33,536 nt of DNA from an actinobacterium LLX17 (GTDB lineage: Bacteria; Actinomycetota; Actinomycetes; Propionibacteriales; Nocardioidaceae): contig KI301992.1 in NCBI GenBank assembly GCA_000471045.1, positions 1,381,470-1,415,005 of the forward strand, in the 5' to 3' direction. Within the stretch, counting starts at the first letter, position 1; every line of letters begins with the position of its first letter. The notes below the pieces were generated by a model. That model was not told the origin of the DNA, did no database searches, and saw only the letters and a list, made by a program, of their open reading frames with translations. Below, piece by piece: positions 5,598 to 15,361 of the stretch. The translations under genes were made by a program, and so were the position numbers.

Positions 5598-7320
5598 CGA
5601 GGTCGCCCACGGCGATGTCGCGCTTCTCGCCGGTGGCGCGGTCCTTGACCTCGACGACTCCGTCGACGAGCCCACGACCGACGACGACGATGGTCGGCAC
5701 GCCGATCAGCTCGGCGTCCTTGAACTTCACGCCGGGCGACATCTTGGGCCGGTCGTCGTGCAGCACGTCGAAGCCGGCGGCCTCGAGGTCGGCGACGATC
5801 GCGTCGGCGCCCTCGAACAGTGCGGCGTCCTTGCCGGCCACCACGACGTGCACGTCGAACGGCGCGAGCTCCTTGGGCCACACGATGCCCAGCTCGTCGT
5901 AGTTACCCTCCACCACGGCCGCGACGGCGCGCGAGACTCCGATGCCGTACGAGCCCATCGTGACGGTGACGAGCTTGCCGTTCTCGTCGAGCACCTTGAG
6001 GTCGAGCGCGTCGGCGTACTTGCGACCGAGCTGGAAGATGTGGCCCATCTCCATGCCCCGGGCCAGCTCCAGCGGACCGGAACCGTCGGGCGCAGGATCG
6101 CCGGCGCGCACCTCGGCGGCCTCGATCGTGCCGTCGGAGGTGAAGTCGCGCCCAGCGACCAGGTCGATGACGTGGCGGCCCTGCACGTTGGCGCCGGTCA
6201 CCCAGCGGGTGCCATTGACGACGCGGGGATCGGTCAGGTAGCGGATGCCAGTGGCGTTCTCGGTGCCCAGCACCTCGGGGCCGATGTAGCCCTTCACCAG
6301 GCCGGGGTGCTTCGCGAAGGCAGCCTCGTCGAAGGGCTCGACGTCGGCGGGCGAGACCTGGGCCTCCAGGCGCTTGGTGTCGACCTCGCGGTCGCCGGGC
6401 ACGCCGATGGCGAGCGGCTCGACCGAGCCGTCGGGGTGTCGCAGCTGCACCAGCACGTTCTTGAGCGTGTCGGCCGCGGTCCAAGGCCGGTCGTCGCGGG
6501 GGAACTGCTCGTTCAGGTGGTCGACCAGCGTCTCGATGGTCGGGGTGTCGGGCGTCTGCTCGGCGTGCGCGTCGGGCAGTCCGTCGAACGGCACCGGCTC
6601 GGGCGCCACCGTCGTGACGGCCTCGACGTTGGCGGCGTACCCGCCGGGCGAGCGGACGAAGGTGTCCTCCCCCGTCGGCGACACGACGAGGAACTCCTCG
6701 CTGGCCGATCCGCCCATGGCGCCGGAGTCGGCCTGCACCACCACGTAGTCGAAGCCCAACCGGTCGAACACGCGGATGTAGGCGTCGCGGTGCGCCTGGT
6801 ACGAACGCTCCAGCCCCTCGTCGGTGACGTCGAACGAGTAGGCGTCCTTCATGACGAACTCGCGACCGCGCAGGATGCCCGCCCGGGGACGCGCCTCGTC
6901 GCGGTACTTGGTCTGGATCTGGTAAAGGATGACGGGCAGGTCCTTGTACGACGAGTACAGGTCCTTGACCGTGAGGGCGAACATCTCCTCGTGGGTGGGG
7001 CCGAGCAGCATGTCGGTGCCGCGACGGTCCTTCAACCGGAACAGGTTGGGGCCGTACTCGGTCCACCGGTTCGTCGCCTCGTAGGGCTCGCGCGGCAGCA
7101 GCGCCGGGAAGCGCAGCTCCTGGCCACCGATCGCCGCCATCTCCTCGCGCACGATCGCCTCGACCTTCCCCAGCACCTTCAGGCCCAGCGGCAGCCAGGT
7201 GTAGATGCCCGGCGCGACCCGCCGCACGTAGCCGGCGCGCACCAACAGCTGGTGGCTCGGCACCTCGGCGTCGGCCGGGGCGTCGCGAAGGGTGCGGACG
7301 AACAGCTGGGACATGCGCAT
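5578..7320 (-). CDS. proS: Prolyl-tRNA synthetase (bacterial type)
   Basis: Class II aminoacyl-tRNA synthetase of 580 residues that charges tRNA-Pro in the cytoplasm. Motif 2 and surroundings are clear ([36 protein letters not shown], then KDAYSFD). An inserted editing domain of the bacterial type follows (about 220-390), then motif 3 ([20 protein letters not shown]) and the anticodon-binding domain ([33 protein letters not shown]). The frame is open upstream, but the ATG at 7320 ([15 protein letters not shown]) fits the family N-terminus and has TAGGGT 7 nt upstream, as expected for a leaderless message. The ATG two codons later is an alternative. It follows the DoxX-like gene by 22 bp and its stop overlaps the convergent reductase gene. 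Confidence 0.97.
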   Translation of the reverse strand: MRMSQLFVRTLRDAPADAEVPSHQLLVRAGYVRRVAPGIYTWLPLGLKVLGKVEAIVREEMAAIGGQELRFPALLPREPYEATNRWTEYGPNLFRLKDRRGTDMLLGPTHEEMFALTVKDLYSSYKDLPVILYQIQTKYRDEARPRAGILRGREFVMKDAYSFDVTDEGLERSYQAHRDAYIRVFDRLGFDYVVVQADSGAMGGSASEEFLVVSPTGEDTFVRSPGGYAANVEAVTTVAPEPVPFDGLPDAHAEQTPDTPTIETLVDHLNEQFPRDDRPWTAADTLKNVLVQLRHPDGSVEPLAIGVPGDREVDTKRLEAQVSPADVEPFDEAAFAKHPGLVKGYIGPEVLGTENATGIRYLTDPRVVNGTRWVTGANVQGRHVIDLVAGRDFTSDGTIEAAEVRAGDPAPDGSGPLELARGMEMGHIFQLGRKYADALDLKVLDENGKLVTVTMGSYGIGVSRAVAAVVEGNYDELGIVWPKELAPFDVHVVVAGKDAALFEGADAIVADLEAAGFDVLHDDRPKMSPGVKFKDAELIGVPTIVVVGRGLVDGVVEVKDRATGEKRDIAVGDLVSELRR

Positions 7321-7327
7321 GCGCACG

Positions 7328-7333
7328 ACCCTA
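7328..7333 (-). promoter_or_regulatory. Leaderless -10 (TAGGGT) for proS
   Basis: TAGGGT (minus strand, in GATAGGGTCGTGCGC) ends 7 nt before the ATG at 7320, and no Shine-Dalgarno is present. It supports the chosen proS start. The upstream DoxX-like gene has its own identical hexamer. Confidence 0.5.
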
Positions 7334-7342
7334 TCGGCGGAC

Positions 7343-7711
7343 TCAGGCCTCGCCGCGCGCCGCCTTCTGCGCCGCACGGATCATCGGCACCTGCAGCGGC
7401 AGCCGCAGCACCAGCCCCACCTTGTACCAGGTGGGCGCTTTGCGAGACCGGAAGCCGTCGGCCGTCATCTGCACGTTGGCCGGGAACACCGAGATCAGCA
7501 GCAGCGCTGCCAGACGACCTCCAGTACGGCGGGTCGAGGGACGCAGCAGCATCGCGGCCGACGCCACCTCGACGACACCGGAGGCGTAGACGAGCTCCTT
7601 CTTGCGCGGCAGCGCCTTCGGCACGATCTTCTCGAACGGCTCGGGCTTGACGAAGTGCAGCACGCCGGCGGTGCCGAGCACCGCGGCCAGGATCTTCACG
7701 TCACGACTCAT
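7343..7711 (-). CDS. DoxX-family membrane protein
   Basis: 122 residues with DoxX-like features: an N-terminal hydrophobic helix ending [18 protein letters not shown], a helix [18 protein letters not shown] (family G-x-x-E pattern), and [20 protein letters not shown] (family pattern F-P-A-N-x-x-M) before a hydrophobic segment [14 protein letters not shown]. Members are small membrane proteins, in some actinobacteria part of oxidoreductase complexes, but this one has no partner gene. The start ATG 7711 has TAGGGT 7 nt upstream. Confidence 0.8.
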   Translation of the reverse strand: MSRDVKILAAVLGTAGVLHFVKPEPFEKIVPKALPRKKELVYASGVVEVASAAMLLRPSTRRTGGRLAALLLISVFPANVQMTADGFRSRKAPTWYKVGLVLRLPLQVPMIRAAQKAARGEA

Positions 7712-7718
7712 GAGGGTG

Positions 7719-7724
7719 ACCCTA
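7719..7724 (-). promoter_or_regulatory. Leaderless -10 (TAGGGT) for the DoxX-like gene
   Basis: TAGGGT ends 7 nt before the ATG at 7711. It is identical in sequence and spacing to the proS hexamer about 390 bp downstream. Confidence 0.5.
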
Positions 7725-7749
7725 CTCAGGGAGGGCGGAGCCGCGAACG

Positions 7750-8592
7750 TCAGAGCAACACCGTCGCGAACGTCTCGTGCTGGGTGAAGCCGACTCGCTC
7801 GTAGGTGCGGCGAGCCGGCTGGTTGTGCGCATTGACGTAGAGCGTCACGACTGGCGCGATCGAGGCCCGCACCTGCTGCACGACGGCGGCCATCGCAGGC
7901 GCTGCCAGGCCGCGACCGCGCAGCGTCGGTTCGACCCAGACGCCTTGGATCTGGCAGGCCGACTCACTGACCGCCCCCACCTCGGCCTTGAACACGATGC
8001 GTCCGTCCTCCACGACGGCGAAGGCCCACCCTTGTGTGATGAGCTGCGCCACCCGGGCGCGGTACATCTGGCCGTGGGTGGACTCGGGGTCGACGCCGAC
8101 CTCCTCGGTGAACATCCGCACGCTCGCGGGATAGAGCACGTCGATCTCGTCCATGACCACGCGCCGCACGCGCGGATCGGGCATCAGTGGCGAGTCGGTG
8201 TCGATGACGAGGTAGGGCTGCTCCTCGCGCACCTCGCGCGCCGTCCCCCACCGTCGCTCGAGCCGCTGCCAGAGGTCGAGCACGGCCTCCTGCGGCCCGG
8301 CGATCGATGACGGCCGCATGCTGGTGCGCGACAGGTGATCGGCGAACGCCCCGACGGCCTCAGGAACTGCCTGACCGGGGACGATGTTCGCGCCGCAGTG
8401 ACAGACCGACACCAGGCGACCCTCGGCGAACCACCCCAGCACCTGCCCACCGACCCAGCGCGGGTCGAGCCGCGTGACGTCACCGCGATGCCGCAGGAAG
8501 ACGTTGGCCCGGGCGTCCGTGTCGACGACGCGGCGGAAGTCCGCGAGGTCGTGGGTGGTGAGGGGACGGACGTAGGGCCGGGTGCGCAGCAC
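7750..8592 (-). CDS. Two-domain GNAT acetyltransferase (DUF4081 + GNAT)
   Basis: 280 residues. The C-terminal half is a canonical GNAT domain: acetyl-CoA loop VWVEPTLRGRGLAAPAMAAV (about 218-237), then VTLYVNAHNQPARRTYERVG and FTQHETFATVLL. The N-terminal half (LTTHDLADFRRVVDTDARAN, WFAEGRLVSVCHCGANIVPG) matches the DUF4081-type domain, itself a degenerate GNAT fold. The substrate is unknown. The location directly after ispG is conserved: from memory, M. tuberculosis Rv2867c sits next to gcpE in the same way. The start is GTG 8592 with TAGGCT 6 nt upstream, so it probably has its own promoter although it lies only 17 bp past the ispG stop. Confidence 0.88.
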   Translation of the reverse strand: MLRTRPYVRPLTTHDLADFRRVVDTDARANVFLRHRGDVTRLDPRWVGGQVLGWFAEGRLVSVCHCGANIVPGQAVPEAVGAFADHLSRTSMRPSSIAGPQEAVLDLWQRLERRWGTAREVREEQPYLVIDTDSPLMPDPRVRRVVMDEIDVLYPASVRMFTEEVGVDPESTHGQMYRARVAQLITQGWAFAVVEDGRIVFKAEVGAVSESACQIQGVWVEPTLRGRGLAAPAMAAVVQQVRASIAPVVTLYVNAHNQPARRTYERVGFTQHETFATVLL

Positions 8593-8598
8593 GTCGAC

Positions 8599-8604
8599 AG
8601 CCTA
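8599..8604 (-). promoter_or_regulatory. Leaderless -10 (TAGGCT) for the GNAT gene
   Basis: TAGGCT ends 6 nt before the GTG at 8592. It lies in the 15-mer CTGACCGCCTAGGCT shared with the promoter at 3755. The first bases of that 15-mer are the ispG stop codon (CTGA), so promoter and coding end overlap. Confidence 0.55.
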
Positions 8605-8609
8605 GGCGG

Positions 8610-9758
8610 TCAGGAGACCGATACCTCAGCAGCGCCGCCCTCGACCGACTCCATGCCCTCGGCGATGCGCATGGCCTCCTCGATCAGGGTCTCGACGATC
8701 TTGCTCTCGGGCACGGTCTTGATGACCTCACCCTTGACGAAGATCTGGCCCTTGCCGTTGCCGGACGCGACACCGAGGTCGGCCTCGCGCGCCTCGCCCG
8801 GGCCGTTCACGACGCATCCCATGACGGCGACGCGCAGGGGCACCTCGAGACCCTCGAGACCCGCGGTGACCTGCTCGGCCAGCGTGTAGACGTCGACCTG
8901 CGCGCGGCCGCACGACGGGCACGACACGATCTCGAGCTTGCGCTCGCGCAGGTTCAGGGACTGCAGGATCTGCAGACCGACCTTGACCTCCTCGACCGGC
9001 GGGGCCGAAAGGGAGACGCGGATCGTGTCGCCGATGCCCTGGCTCAGCAGCGCACCGAACGCCGTGGCGCTCTTGATCGTGCCCTGGAAGGCCGGACCGG
9101 CCTCCGTGACACCGAGGTGCAGGGGCCAGTCGCCACGGTCCGACAGCATCTCGTAGGCCTGGACCATGATGACGGGGTCGTTGTGCTTGACCGAGATCTT
9201 GAAGTCATGGAAGTCGTGCTCCTCGAACAGCGACGCCTCCCAGACGGCCGACTCGACCAGAGCCTCGGGCGTCGCGCGGCCGTACTTGTCCATGATGCGC
9301 TTGTCGAGCGAGCCGGCGTTGACGCCGATGCGGATCGAGACGCCGGCGTCCTTCGCGGCCTTGGCGATCGCGCCCACCTGGTCGTCGAACTTGCGGATGT
9401 TGCCCGGGTTCACGCGGACCGCGGCACAGCCGGCGTCGATCGCGGCGAACACGTACTTCGGCTGGAAGTGGATGTCGGCGATGACGGGGATCTGGCTCTT
9501 GCGGGCGATGTCCGGCAGCGCGTCGGCGTCGTCCTGGCTGGGGCAGGCCACGCGCACGATGTCGCAGCCGGCGGCCGTCAGCTCGGCGATCTGCTGCAGC
9601 GTCGTGTTGACGTCGGATGTCAGCGTCGTCGTCATCGACTGCACCGAGACGGGCGCGTCGCCTCCGACGTCGACGCTGCCGACCTTGATCTTGCGGGTCT
9701 TGCGTCGGGGGGCGAGGACGGGCGCCGGAGGCGCCGGCATGCCGAGGTCGATGCTCAT
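8610..9758 (-). CDS. ispG: 4-hydroxy-3-methylbut-2-en-1-yl diphosphate synthase (IspG/GcpE)
   Basis: Reductive [4Fe-4S] enzyme of the MEP isoprenoid pathway that converts MEcPP to HMBPP. The 382 residues show the TIM-barrel half ([60 protein letters not shown]) and the iron-sulfur half with ligands C280, C283 and C315 and E322 ([16 protein letters not shown]). This is the short two-domain bacterial form. The start ATG 9758 has GGAG upstream inside a small palindrome (CGGAGATCTCTCCG). It lies 31 bp after rip1 and is the last gene of dxr-rip1-ispG. Confidence 0.97.
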   Translation of the reverse strand: MSIDLGMPAPPAPVLAPRRKTRKIKVGSVDVGGDAPVSVQSMTTTLTSDVNTTLQQIAELTAAGCDIVRVACPSQDDADALPDIARKSQIPVIADIHFQPKYVFAAIDAGCAAVRVNPGNIRKFDDQVGAIAKAAKDAGVSIRIGVNAGSLDKRIMDKYGRATPEALVESAVWEASLFEEHDFHDFKISVKHNDPVIMVQAYEMLSDRGDWPLHLGVTEAGPAFQGTIKSATAFGALLSQGIGDTIRVSLSAPPVEEVKVGLQILQSLNLRERKLEIVSCPSCGRAQVDVYTLAEQVTAGLEGLEVPLRVAVMGCVVNGPGEAREADLGVASGNGKGQIFVKGEVIKTVPESKIVETLIEEAMRIAEGMESVEGGAAEVSVS

Positions 9759-9789
9759 GCGGAGAGATCTCCGTTCGGGTGGGGGTGGG

Positions 9790-11088
9790 TCACGTGATGC
9801 TGATGGGGTTGACGATGTCGACGTAGATCAGCAGCACGCTCATCACGATCAGGATAAGTCCCACCGCATAGGCCACCGGCAGCATCTTGGCGACGTCGAC
9901 CGGGCCGGGGTCGGGCTTGCCCCGCAGCTTGGCCCAGGCGCCGCGGATGCCCTCCCACAGTGCGCCGGCGATGTGTCCGCCGTCGAGCGGCAGCAGCGGG
10001 ATGAAGTTGAACAGGGCGAGGAACAGGTTGACGCTGGCCAGCAGGGTCAGCACCCGCTGCGCGCGCTCGCTCCAGGTGGGCTCGTTGTAGGTGACGAGCT
10101 CACCGGCCGCTCGGCTCGCGCCCACGACGCTGACCGGGCTGTCCTGCGAGCGTTCGGCGCCCAGCGCGGCCTTCACCACGCCGACCATGCGCTGCGGAAG
10201 GTGCAGGATCGCCTCGCCCGTCGCCTTGGTCGTGTCCCACATGACCTCGCCGACCACGAGCGGGCCTTGACGCTGGTTCTCGAACGTCGGACTGACGCCC
10301 AGGAAGCCCACGTCCTCGACCCGCGAGGGGTCGTCGATCGCGAGCCGCTCGATGACCGACGTGCGCACGTCGACGGTCTGCTCGACGCCGTCGCGGACGT
10401 AGCTGATGGTGGTCTGGTCGTTGCCGTTCTGGCGGATGAGCTCGGTGAGCTCGTCCCACTCCTCGACCCGCTCGCCGCCGAACGCCACGATCTCGTCGCC
10501 GGGCTGCAGCCCGATCTGCTTGGCGGGCGTCTCGGGATCGGCGTCGGTGCAGGCGCGACCGGCCTCGCTGTCGGGGATCGCGCAGTCGGACACGCCGTTG
10601 ACCGTGGTGGTCGGCACCTGCGCACCCAGGCCGATCAGCACGACGGCGAACAGCACGGCGGCGATAGCGACATTGACCATCGGCCCGCCGGCCATGACGA
10701 TGACCTTCTTCCACCACGGCAGCTTGTGGAAGAGCCGGTCCATGTCGTCGTCGGTGACCGTCTCGTACTCGACGTCGCGCGCGTCGGCGACCATCTGCGT
10801 GAACAGGCCCGTGTTGGTCGCCCGCACCAGGTGAGGGTCCGCGTTCTTCGGCGGGGGCAGCATCCCGACCAGCTTCACGTAGCCGCCGAGCGGGATGGCC
10901 TTCAGGCCGTACTCGGTCTCGCCGCGCCGCGTGGACCAGACGGTGCGTCCGAAGCCCACGAAGAACTGGGTGACCTTCACGCCGAATCGGCGGGCCGGGA
11001 CCATGTGGCCGCACTCGTGCAGCGCGATCGAGATGATGACGCCGAGCGCGAAGACGACCACGCCGAGCGTGTAGATCAGTGCGTTCAT
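9790..11088 (-). CDS. rip1: Site-2 protease family zinc metalloprotease (Rip1/RseP)
   Basis: Intramembrane M50 protease that in this family cleaves membrane-bound anti-sigma factors. The 432 residues begin with a membrane helix carrying the HExxH zinc site (HECGH, residues 24-28), then [16 protein letters not shown] and [17 protein letters not shown] domain follows (about 185-265, [20 protein letters not shown]). Late come the helix [20 protein letters not shown] with the third zinc ligand (LDG motif) and a final membrane helix. The start ATG at 11088 overlaps the dxr stop (ATGA). The long upstream extension of this frame runs inside dxr and is not protein-like. The position between dxr and ispG is conserved in actinobacteria. 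The target anti-sigma factor is not in this window. Confidence 0.95.
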   Translation of the reverse strand: MNALIYTLGVVVFALGVIISIALHECGHMVPARRFGVKVTQFFVGFGRTVWSTRRGETEYGLKAIPLGGYVKLVGMLPPPKNADPHLVRATNTGLFTQMVADARDVEYETVTDDDMDRLFHKLPWWKKVIVMAGGPMVNVAIAAVLFAVVLIGLGAQVPTTTVNGVSDCAIPDSEAGRACTDADPETPAKQIGLQPGDEIVAFGGERVEEWDELTELIRQNGNDQTTISYVRDGVEQTVDVRTSVIERLAIDDPSRVEDVGFLGVSPTFENQRQGPLVVGEVMWDTTKATGEAILHLPQRMVGVVKAALGAERSQDSPVSVVGASRAAGELVTYNEPTWSERAQRVLTLLASVNLFLALFNFIPLLPLDGGHIAGALWEGIRGAWAKLRGKPDPGPVDVAKMLPVAYAVGLILIVMSVLLIYVDIVNPISIT

Positions 11089-12287
11089 CGGCGCTCCACC
11101 AAGATCGTGGCCCGGCGGCGCGCCTCGGCATCGGCCTCGAGCACGGCGTCGAGCGTCAGCTCGCGGGTGGCGACCTCCGGGTCGGCGAGATGCTCGTCGA
11201 CGACCGCGGCCACCGTGTCCACGATGCCGAGGAAGTCCAAATCGCCCCCGATGAAGGCGTCGACGCACACCTCGTTGGCGGCGTTGAGCACGCCCGGCGC
11301 GGTGCGGCCGAACGCTCCGGCACGGCGCGCCAGCTGCACGGCCGGGAACACGTCGTCGTCGAGCGGGTGGAACTCCCACGTGGCGGACGCCGACCAGTCA
11401 CACGGCGAAGCGGCGCCCGGCACGCGACGCGGCCAACCGAGGCCCAGCGCGATCGGCAGGCGCATGTCGGGCGGCGACGCCTGCAGCATCGTGGAACCGT
11501 CGACGAACTCGACCATCGAGTGGACGACCGAGCCCGGGTGCACCACGACCTCGATGCGGTCCATCGGGATGCCGAACAGCAGGTGCGCCTCGATGACCTC
11601 GAGGCCCTTGTTGATCAAGGTGGCGGAGTTGATGGTGATGACCGGACCCATGTCCCACGTGGGATGCGCTGCGGCCTGCTCGGGCGTGACGTCGGCCAGC
11701 TCCTCGCGCGTGCGGCCACGGAACGGTCCCCCGCTGGCGGTCACCACGAGCCGGGCCACGTCGGCGACGTCCTCGCCGCGCAGCGCCTGGGCCAGCGCGG
11801 AGTGCTCGGAGTCGACCGGCACGATCTGCCCGGGGGCCGCCACCGAGGTGACCAGCTCGCCACCGATGATGAGCGACTCCTTGTTGGCCAGCGCCAGCGT
11901 GGTGCCGGTCTCGAGGGCGGCGAGGGTGGGCAACAGCCCCACGGCCCCGGTCATGCCGTTGAGCACGACGTCACAGGGTGTGCGGGCGGCATCGACGGCG
12001 GCATCGGGCCCGGCGACGAGTCGCGGGATGCGGTGGTCACCCGTCGACCAGCCGCGCCGCTGGGCCTCGGCGTAGAGCGCGAGCTGCACGTCCTGGGCGG
12101 CGCTGGCCCGCGACACGGCCACCAACGGCACATCGAGGTCGATCGCCTGCCTCGCCAGCAGCTCGGGTCGTCCACCGCCGGCCGCCAGGGCCACGACCTC
12201 GTAGTCGTCGGGGCGCGCGGCGACGACGTCGATCGCCTGCGTGCCGATCGACCCGGTGGAGCCAAGAATGGCGACACGCCTGCGCAT
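11085..12287 (-). CDS. dxr: 1-deoxy-D-xylulose 5-phosphate reductoisomerase
   Basis: NADPH-dependent enzyme that makes MEP from DXP, the committed step of the pathway. 400 residues: Rossmann motif [20 protein letters not shown] at the N-terminus, [16 protein letters not shown], metal-binding region [14 protein letters not shown], substrate loop [51 protein letters not shown], and the C-terminal helical domain ([17 protein letters not shown]). The frame is open to a GTG at 12311. ATG 12287 is preferred because homology begins there and AAGAAT lies 6 nt upstream, matching the leaderless pattern. Coupled to rip1 through ATGA. Confidence 0.96.
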   Translation of the reverse strand: MRRRVAILGSTGSIGTQAIDVVAARPDDYEVVALAAGGGRPELLARQAIDLDVPLVAVSRASAAQDVQLALYAEAQRRGWSTGDHRIPRLVAGPDAAVDAARTPCDVVLNGMTGAVGLLPTLAALETGTTLALANKESLIIGGELVTSVAAPGQIVPVDSEHSALAQALRGEDVADVARLVVTASGGPFRGRTREELADVTPEQAAAHPTWDMGPVITINSATLINKGLEVIEAHLLFGIPMDRIEVVVHPGSVVHSMVEFVDGSTMLQASPPDMRLPIALGLGWPRRVPGAASPCDWSASATWEFHPLDDDVFPAVQLARRAGAFGRTAPGVLNAANEVCVDAFIGGDLDFLGIVDTVAAVVDEHLADPEVATRELTLDAVLEADAEARRRATILVERR

Positions 12288-12293
12288 GCCGCC

Positions 12294-12299
12294 ATTCTT
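12294..12299 (-). promoter_or_regulatory. Possible leaderless -10 (AAGAAT) for dxr
   Basis: AAGAAT ends 6 nt before the ATG at 12287. The context AGAATGGCGGCATG is nearly the same as that before rlmN (AGAATGGCGGAATG). The first base deviates from TANNNT. Confidence 0.4.
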
Positions 12300-12330
12300 G
12301 CTCACGCCCACCCGGGGGCGCCGGTTGCCG

Positions 12331-13167
12331 CTACTTGACCTCGTCGCGCATGATCCGCAGGTAGCCGAGCACGAGCGGGATCACGCTCCAGATGACGACG
12401 GGCGAGAGCACCCGCAGGTACTCGAGAGCGCCGACGTCGACCGTGTTGCCCACGAAGTCCTGCCCCGTCATGGGCTCGGTGATTGCGTAGTTGATGTCGA
12501 TGAACGGGACGATGTCGCGCGCCCACTCGAAGATGCTGACGAGCGGCGCGTACACCATGAACGGGAGCAGCAGTCCGACCACGTAGAAGATCACGATGGC
12601 GATCGGCGTGCTCAGCACCAGGGCCCCGAGCCCGAACGCCATCCAGAAGTAGGCCAGCTGGGCGACGACGGTCCAGAGGATCTCCGAGAGGTCGTAGTTC
12701 CAGACCGCGTCGTACCCTCCGACCGCAGCACCGATCACGTTGCCGACGGCACTGAGGGCGAACGCGAGCACCAGCAGCAGCAGTGCGAACGACGTGACGG
12801 CGACCAGCTTCGCGGTCACGACACGTGCACGCCGGGGCTCGAGGGTGAAGAGGGTCAGGTGGCTGCGCTGCCCCCACTCCCCCGTGACCGACAAGATGGC
12901 GAAGACCGGCAGCAGCAGCGACAGCACCGAGACCATGACGCCGAGGTACCAGTCGGACGCGCTGACGCGGGCGTTGTCGTTGAGGCCGACGACGAGCAGC
13001 ACGATGGCAGTGACCAGCACGAGCAGGATGCCGGTGCTGATCGCGAGCCACCGGCTGGCCCGGGTGTCGAACATCTTGCGGAACTCGACCTTGAGCAGGC
13101 GCGCGAACGGCACGCCCGGACGGGTGGTGTCGATGGTGACCGGTGCGGTGGGAGTGGCGGTGCTCAT
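12331..13167 (-). CDS. ABC-2-type transporter permease
   Basis: 278 residues with six hydrophobic segments (for example [94 protein letters not shown] and a C-terminal [16 protein letters not shown]). The N-terminal cytoplasmic [18 protein letters not shown] is the pattern of ABC-2 permeases that follow an ATPase of the drug/bacitracin exporter class. Coupled by a 4-bp overlap to the ATPase gene upstream. One permease is present, so the exporter is probably a homodimer of this subunit with two ATPases. Substrate unknown. Confidence 0.88.
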   Translation of the reverse strand: MSTATPTAPVTIDTTRPGVPFARLLKVEFRKMFDTRASRWLAISTGILLVLVTAIVLLVVGLNDNARVSASDWYLGVMVSVLSLLLPVFAILSVTGEWGQRSHLTLFTLEPRRARVVTAKLVAVTSFALLLLVLAFALSAVGNVIGAAVGGYDAVWNYDLSEILWTVVAQLAYFWMAFGLGALVLSTPIAIVIFYVVGLLLPFMVYAPLVSIFEWARDIVPFIDINYAITEPMTGQDFVGNTVDVGALEYLRVLSPVVIWSVIPLVLGYLRIMRDEVK

Positions 13168-14075
13168 GCGGGACCTCCGGGGGTGACGGCGCCGTCGCGC
13201 TGAGTGGTTGCGGTGAGCTGCAGGAACATGTCCTCGAGTCCTGCGCTGTCGGCGGGGCGGAGCTCGACCAGGGCGATGCCGGCGGCGGCTGCGACCTTGC
13301 CGATCTGCACGGGCTCGGCCTCGACCAGCAGGCCCTCCCGGCTCGTGGTGACCGCCAGACCCGACTGCTCGAGGGCAACGGTCAGGGCGGTGTTGTCGGT
13401 GGCCTGGACGAAGGCGCCGGCCCCCTGGAGCAGCTCGGCCTTCGTGCCTGAGGCGACGATGCGGCCCTGCCCGATGACCATGATCTCGTCGGCGATGATC
13501 TCGATCTCGTGCAGCAGGTGCGACGACAGCAGCACCGTGCCGCCGCGGTCGGCGTACGTGCGCAGCAGGCTGCGCATCCAGTGGATGCCGGCCGGGTCGA
13601 GGCCGTTGGCGGGCTCGTCGAGCACGAGGATCTTCGGGTCGCCGATGAGGGCGTTGGCGATGCCGAGGCGCTGGCGCATGCCGAGCGAGTAGTTCTTGAC
13701 GCGCCGCTTGGACTCCGAGGGGGTCAGGCTGACGAGCTCGAGCATCTCGTCGACGCGGCTCATGGGGAGCCCCATCGTGAGGGCGCTGAGGGTGAGGATC
13801 TCGCGGCCGGTGCGGCCGGCGTGCTGGGCCGAGGCGTCGAGCAGCACACCGACCTGGGTGCCCGGGTTGGGGATGTCGCGGTAGTCGACGCCTCCCACGG
13901 TGGCGGTGCCACGGTCGGGCAGGGTCAGGCCGGCGATGATGCGCATCGTGGTGGACTTGCCGGCGCCGTTGGGACCGAGGAAGCCGGTGACGGCGCCGGG
14001 GCGGCAGGTGAAGGAGATGTCGTCGACGGCACGGAACTGTCCGTACGTCTTCGAGAGGTTCTCGACGGTGATCAT
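13164..14075 (-). CDS. ABC exporter ATP-binding protein
   Basis: 303 residues: Walker A GPNGAGKST (34-42), signature YSLGMRQRLGIANAL (about 129-143), Walker B ILVLDEPANGLDP, and switch His in LLSSHLLHEIE. The first 220 residues are a DrrA/BcrA-type nucleotide-binding domain. The last ~80 (TDNTALTVALEQSGLAVTTS to GLEDMFLQLT) form the accessory C-terminal domain common in this class. It pairs with the downstream permease. The gene is divergent from a histidine kinase/response regulator pair across 128 bp, a common arrangement in Gram-positive antibiotic or envelope-stress exporters. Regulation by that pair is inferred, not shown. Confidence 0.92.
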   Translation of the reverse strand: MITVENLSKTYGQFRAVDDISFTCRPGAVTGFLGPNGAGKSTTMRIIAGLTLPDRGTATVGGVDYRDIPNPGTQVGVLLDASAQHAGRTGREILTLSALTMGLPMSRVDEMLELVSLTPSESKRRVKNYSLGMRQRLGIANALIGDPKILVLDEPANGLDPAGIHWMRSLLRTYADRGGTVLLSSHLLHEIEIIADEIMVIGQGRIVASGTKAELLQGAGAFVQATDNTALTVALEQSGLAVTTSREGLLVEAEPVQIGKVAAAAGIALVELRPADSAGLEDMFLQLTATTQRDGAVTPGGPA

Positions 14076-14081
14076 GACCCC

Positions 14082-14087
14082 ATCGTG
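14082..14087 (-). promoter_or_regulatory. Possible leaderless -10 (CACGAT) for the ABC exporter
   Basis: CACGAT ends 6 nt before the ATG at 14075. Only the A and final T match TANNNT. No Shine-Dalgarno is present, so the spacing is the main support. Confidence 0.35.
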
Positions 14088-14153
14088 CCCGTCACCGAGG
14101 ACACGCCCATCGGACCCGTGGCCAGACGTGGACGGCGAAAGTATGAGTAGGGC

Positions 14154-14174
14154 CCGACCGTCGCACGACGTCGG
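14154..14174. promoter_or_regulatory. Inverted repeat at the -35 region of the histidine kinase promoter
   Basis: CCGACCGTCG (14154-14163) and CGACGTCGG (14166-14174) are inverted copies with one bulged base and a 2-bp centre. The element ends 17 bp before the TAGTCT -10, in the 128-bp gap between the ABC genes and the two-component genes. A binding site for the response regulator is an inference. Confidence 0.35.
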
Positions 14175-14191
14175 AGACCCGAACGCGCCCG

Positions 14192-14197
14192 TAGTCT
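14192..14197 (+). promoter_or_regulatory. Leaderless -10 (TAGTCT) for the two-component genes
   Basis: TAGTCT ends 6 nt before the GTG at 14204, and no Shine-Dalgarno is present. It shares TAGTCTGACG with the promoter at 5043. Confidence 0.55.
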
Positions 14198-14203
14198 GAC
14201 GGC

Positions 14204-15361
14204 GTGACGCCAGCGACCGCTCCTCCCCCGGTCTCGTCGTGGGGATTGACGTGGCGGATCCTGCTCACCACCACCATCGGTGCTCTCGTGTGGATCGAGT
14301 ACGCGATCTGGCAGTGGCAGAACGCGCGCTGGTGGTTCTGGCTGGACGCCGGGCTGGGGATCCTGGGGATCGTCCTGTGCCTGTGGCGGCGACGTCATCC
14401 GTTCGCCGTCGCGATGGTGACGAACGCGCTGTGCCTGGTCTCGGCCTCGGCGGGCGGTGCCGCCACGTGGGCGCTCTTCTCGCTGGCCACCCGCCGGCGG
14501 TGGCGCGAGATCATCCCCCTCGGTGTGGCCGGCGTCCTGGTGGGGATGATCTTCCTGGCCCAGAGTCCCCTCGACAGCGAGGCGCCCCCGGCCATCGCCC
14601 TGCCACTCATGGTGGCGGTCGTGGGCGTCACCGTCGCCTGGGGCATGTTCACGGGCTCACGCCGGGAGCTGATGACGACGTTGCGGCTGCGGGCCGACAC
14701 CGCCGAGGCCGAGCAGACCGCCCGGGTGGCGCAGGCGCGCATCGCCGAGCGCAACCGCATCGCCCGCGAGATGCACGACGTGCTGGCACACCGCATCTCG
14801 ACCGTGGCGATGCACGCCGGCGCCCTGACCTTCCGTGACGACCTCGACGCCGAGCAGGTGCGGTCGTCGGCGCAGATCATCCAGCAGAGCAGCCACCAGG
14901 CGATGATCGACCTGCGCGAGGTGCTGGGCATCCTGCGCGAAGGTCCCGGCGACTCCCAGCCCGACCTCCCGCAACCGTCGGCGTCCGACCTCGACGACCT
15001 CGTCGAAGAGGCGCGGCGGACGGGCACGAACCTGCAGGCCACCATCGACGTCGACCTGGCGGGCATTCCCCCCGGGGTCGGTCGCACCGTCTACCGCGTG
15101 GTGCAGGAGGCGCTGACCAACGTGCGCAAGCACGCACCCGGCACGAAGGTCACGTTGACCCTGACCGGACAGCCCGGCTCGGGCCTCGACCTGCAGGTGA
15201 CCAACCCTCTCCCGGTCGGCGGGCGGGAGACGTCACTGCCGTCATCGGGGCTGGGGTTGGTGGGGCTCGCCGAGCGCGTTCATCTGGCCGGCGGCACCAT
15301 CGCCCGCCACCACGGTCAGCGGCACTTCACCCTGCACGTGTGGCTACCGTGGCCGACATGA
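14204..15361 (+). CDS. Sensor histidine kinase (HisKA_3, NarL/DesK type)
   Basis: 385 residues. About five membrane helices fill residues 15-150 with no large extracellular domain, suggesting an intramembrane-sensing kinase. A coiled stretch (about 155-180) leads to the dimerisation/phosphoacceptor motif RNRIAREMHDVLAHRIS with phosphoacceptor H191. The ATPase domain has TVYRVVQEALTNVRKHAPG (N box) and SSGLGLVGLAERVHLAGG (G box). It overlaps the response regulator by ATGA. The divergent ABC exporter is the likely target or co-sensor. The ligand is unknown. Confidence 0.93.
   Translation: MTPATAPPPVSSWGLTWRILLTTTIGALVWIEYAIWQWQNARWWFWLDAGLGILGIVLCLWRRRHPFAVAMVTNALCLVSASAGGAATWALFSLATRRRWREIIPLGVAGVLVGMIFLAQSPLDSEAPPAIALPLMVAVVGVTVAWGMFTGSRRELMTTLRLRADTAEAEQTARVAQARIAERNRIAREMHDVLAHRISTVAMHAGALTFRDDLDAEQVRSSAQIIQQSSHQAMIDLREVLGILREGPGDSQPDLPQPSASDLDDLVEEARRTGTNLQATIDVDLAGIPPGVGRTVYRVVQEALTNVRKHAPGTKVTLTLTGQPGSGLDLQVTNPLPVGGRETSLPSSGLGLVGLAERVHLAGGTIARHHGQRHFTLHVWLPWPT

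Noticed and set aside
5758..7650. 630-codon plus-strand open frame antisense to proS
   Set aside because: Shadow of proS codons, His/Arg/Val-rich, no ribosome binding site.
9759..9772. Palindrome CGGAGATCTCTCCG at the ispG ribosome binding site
   Set aside because: The hairpin would need a 2-nt loop or shrink to about four pairs; too weak to claim regulation.
9166..12075. 969-codon plus-strand open frame
   Set aside because: Lies antisense across ispG, rip1 and dxr, all with intact catalytic motifs on the minus strand; composition is that of a shadow frame.
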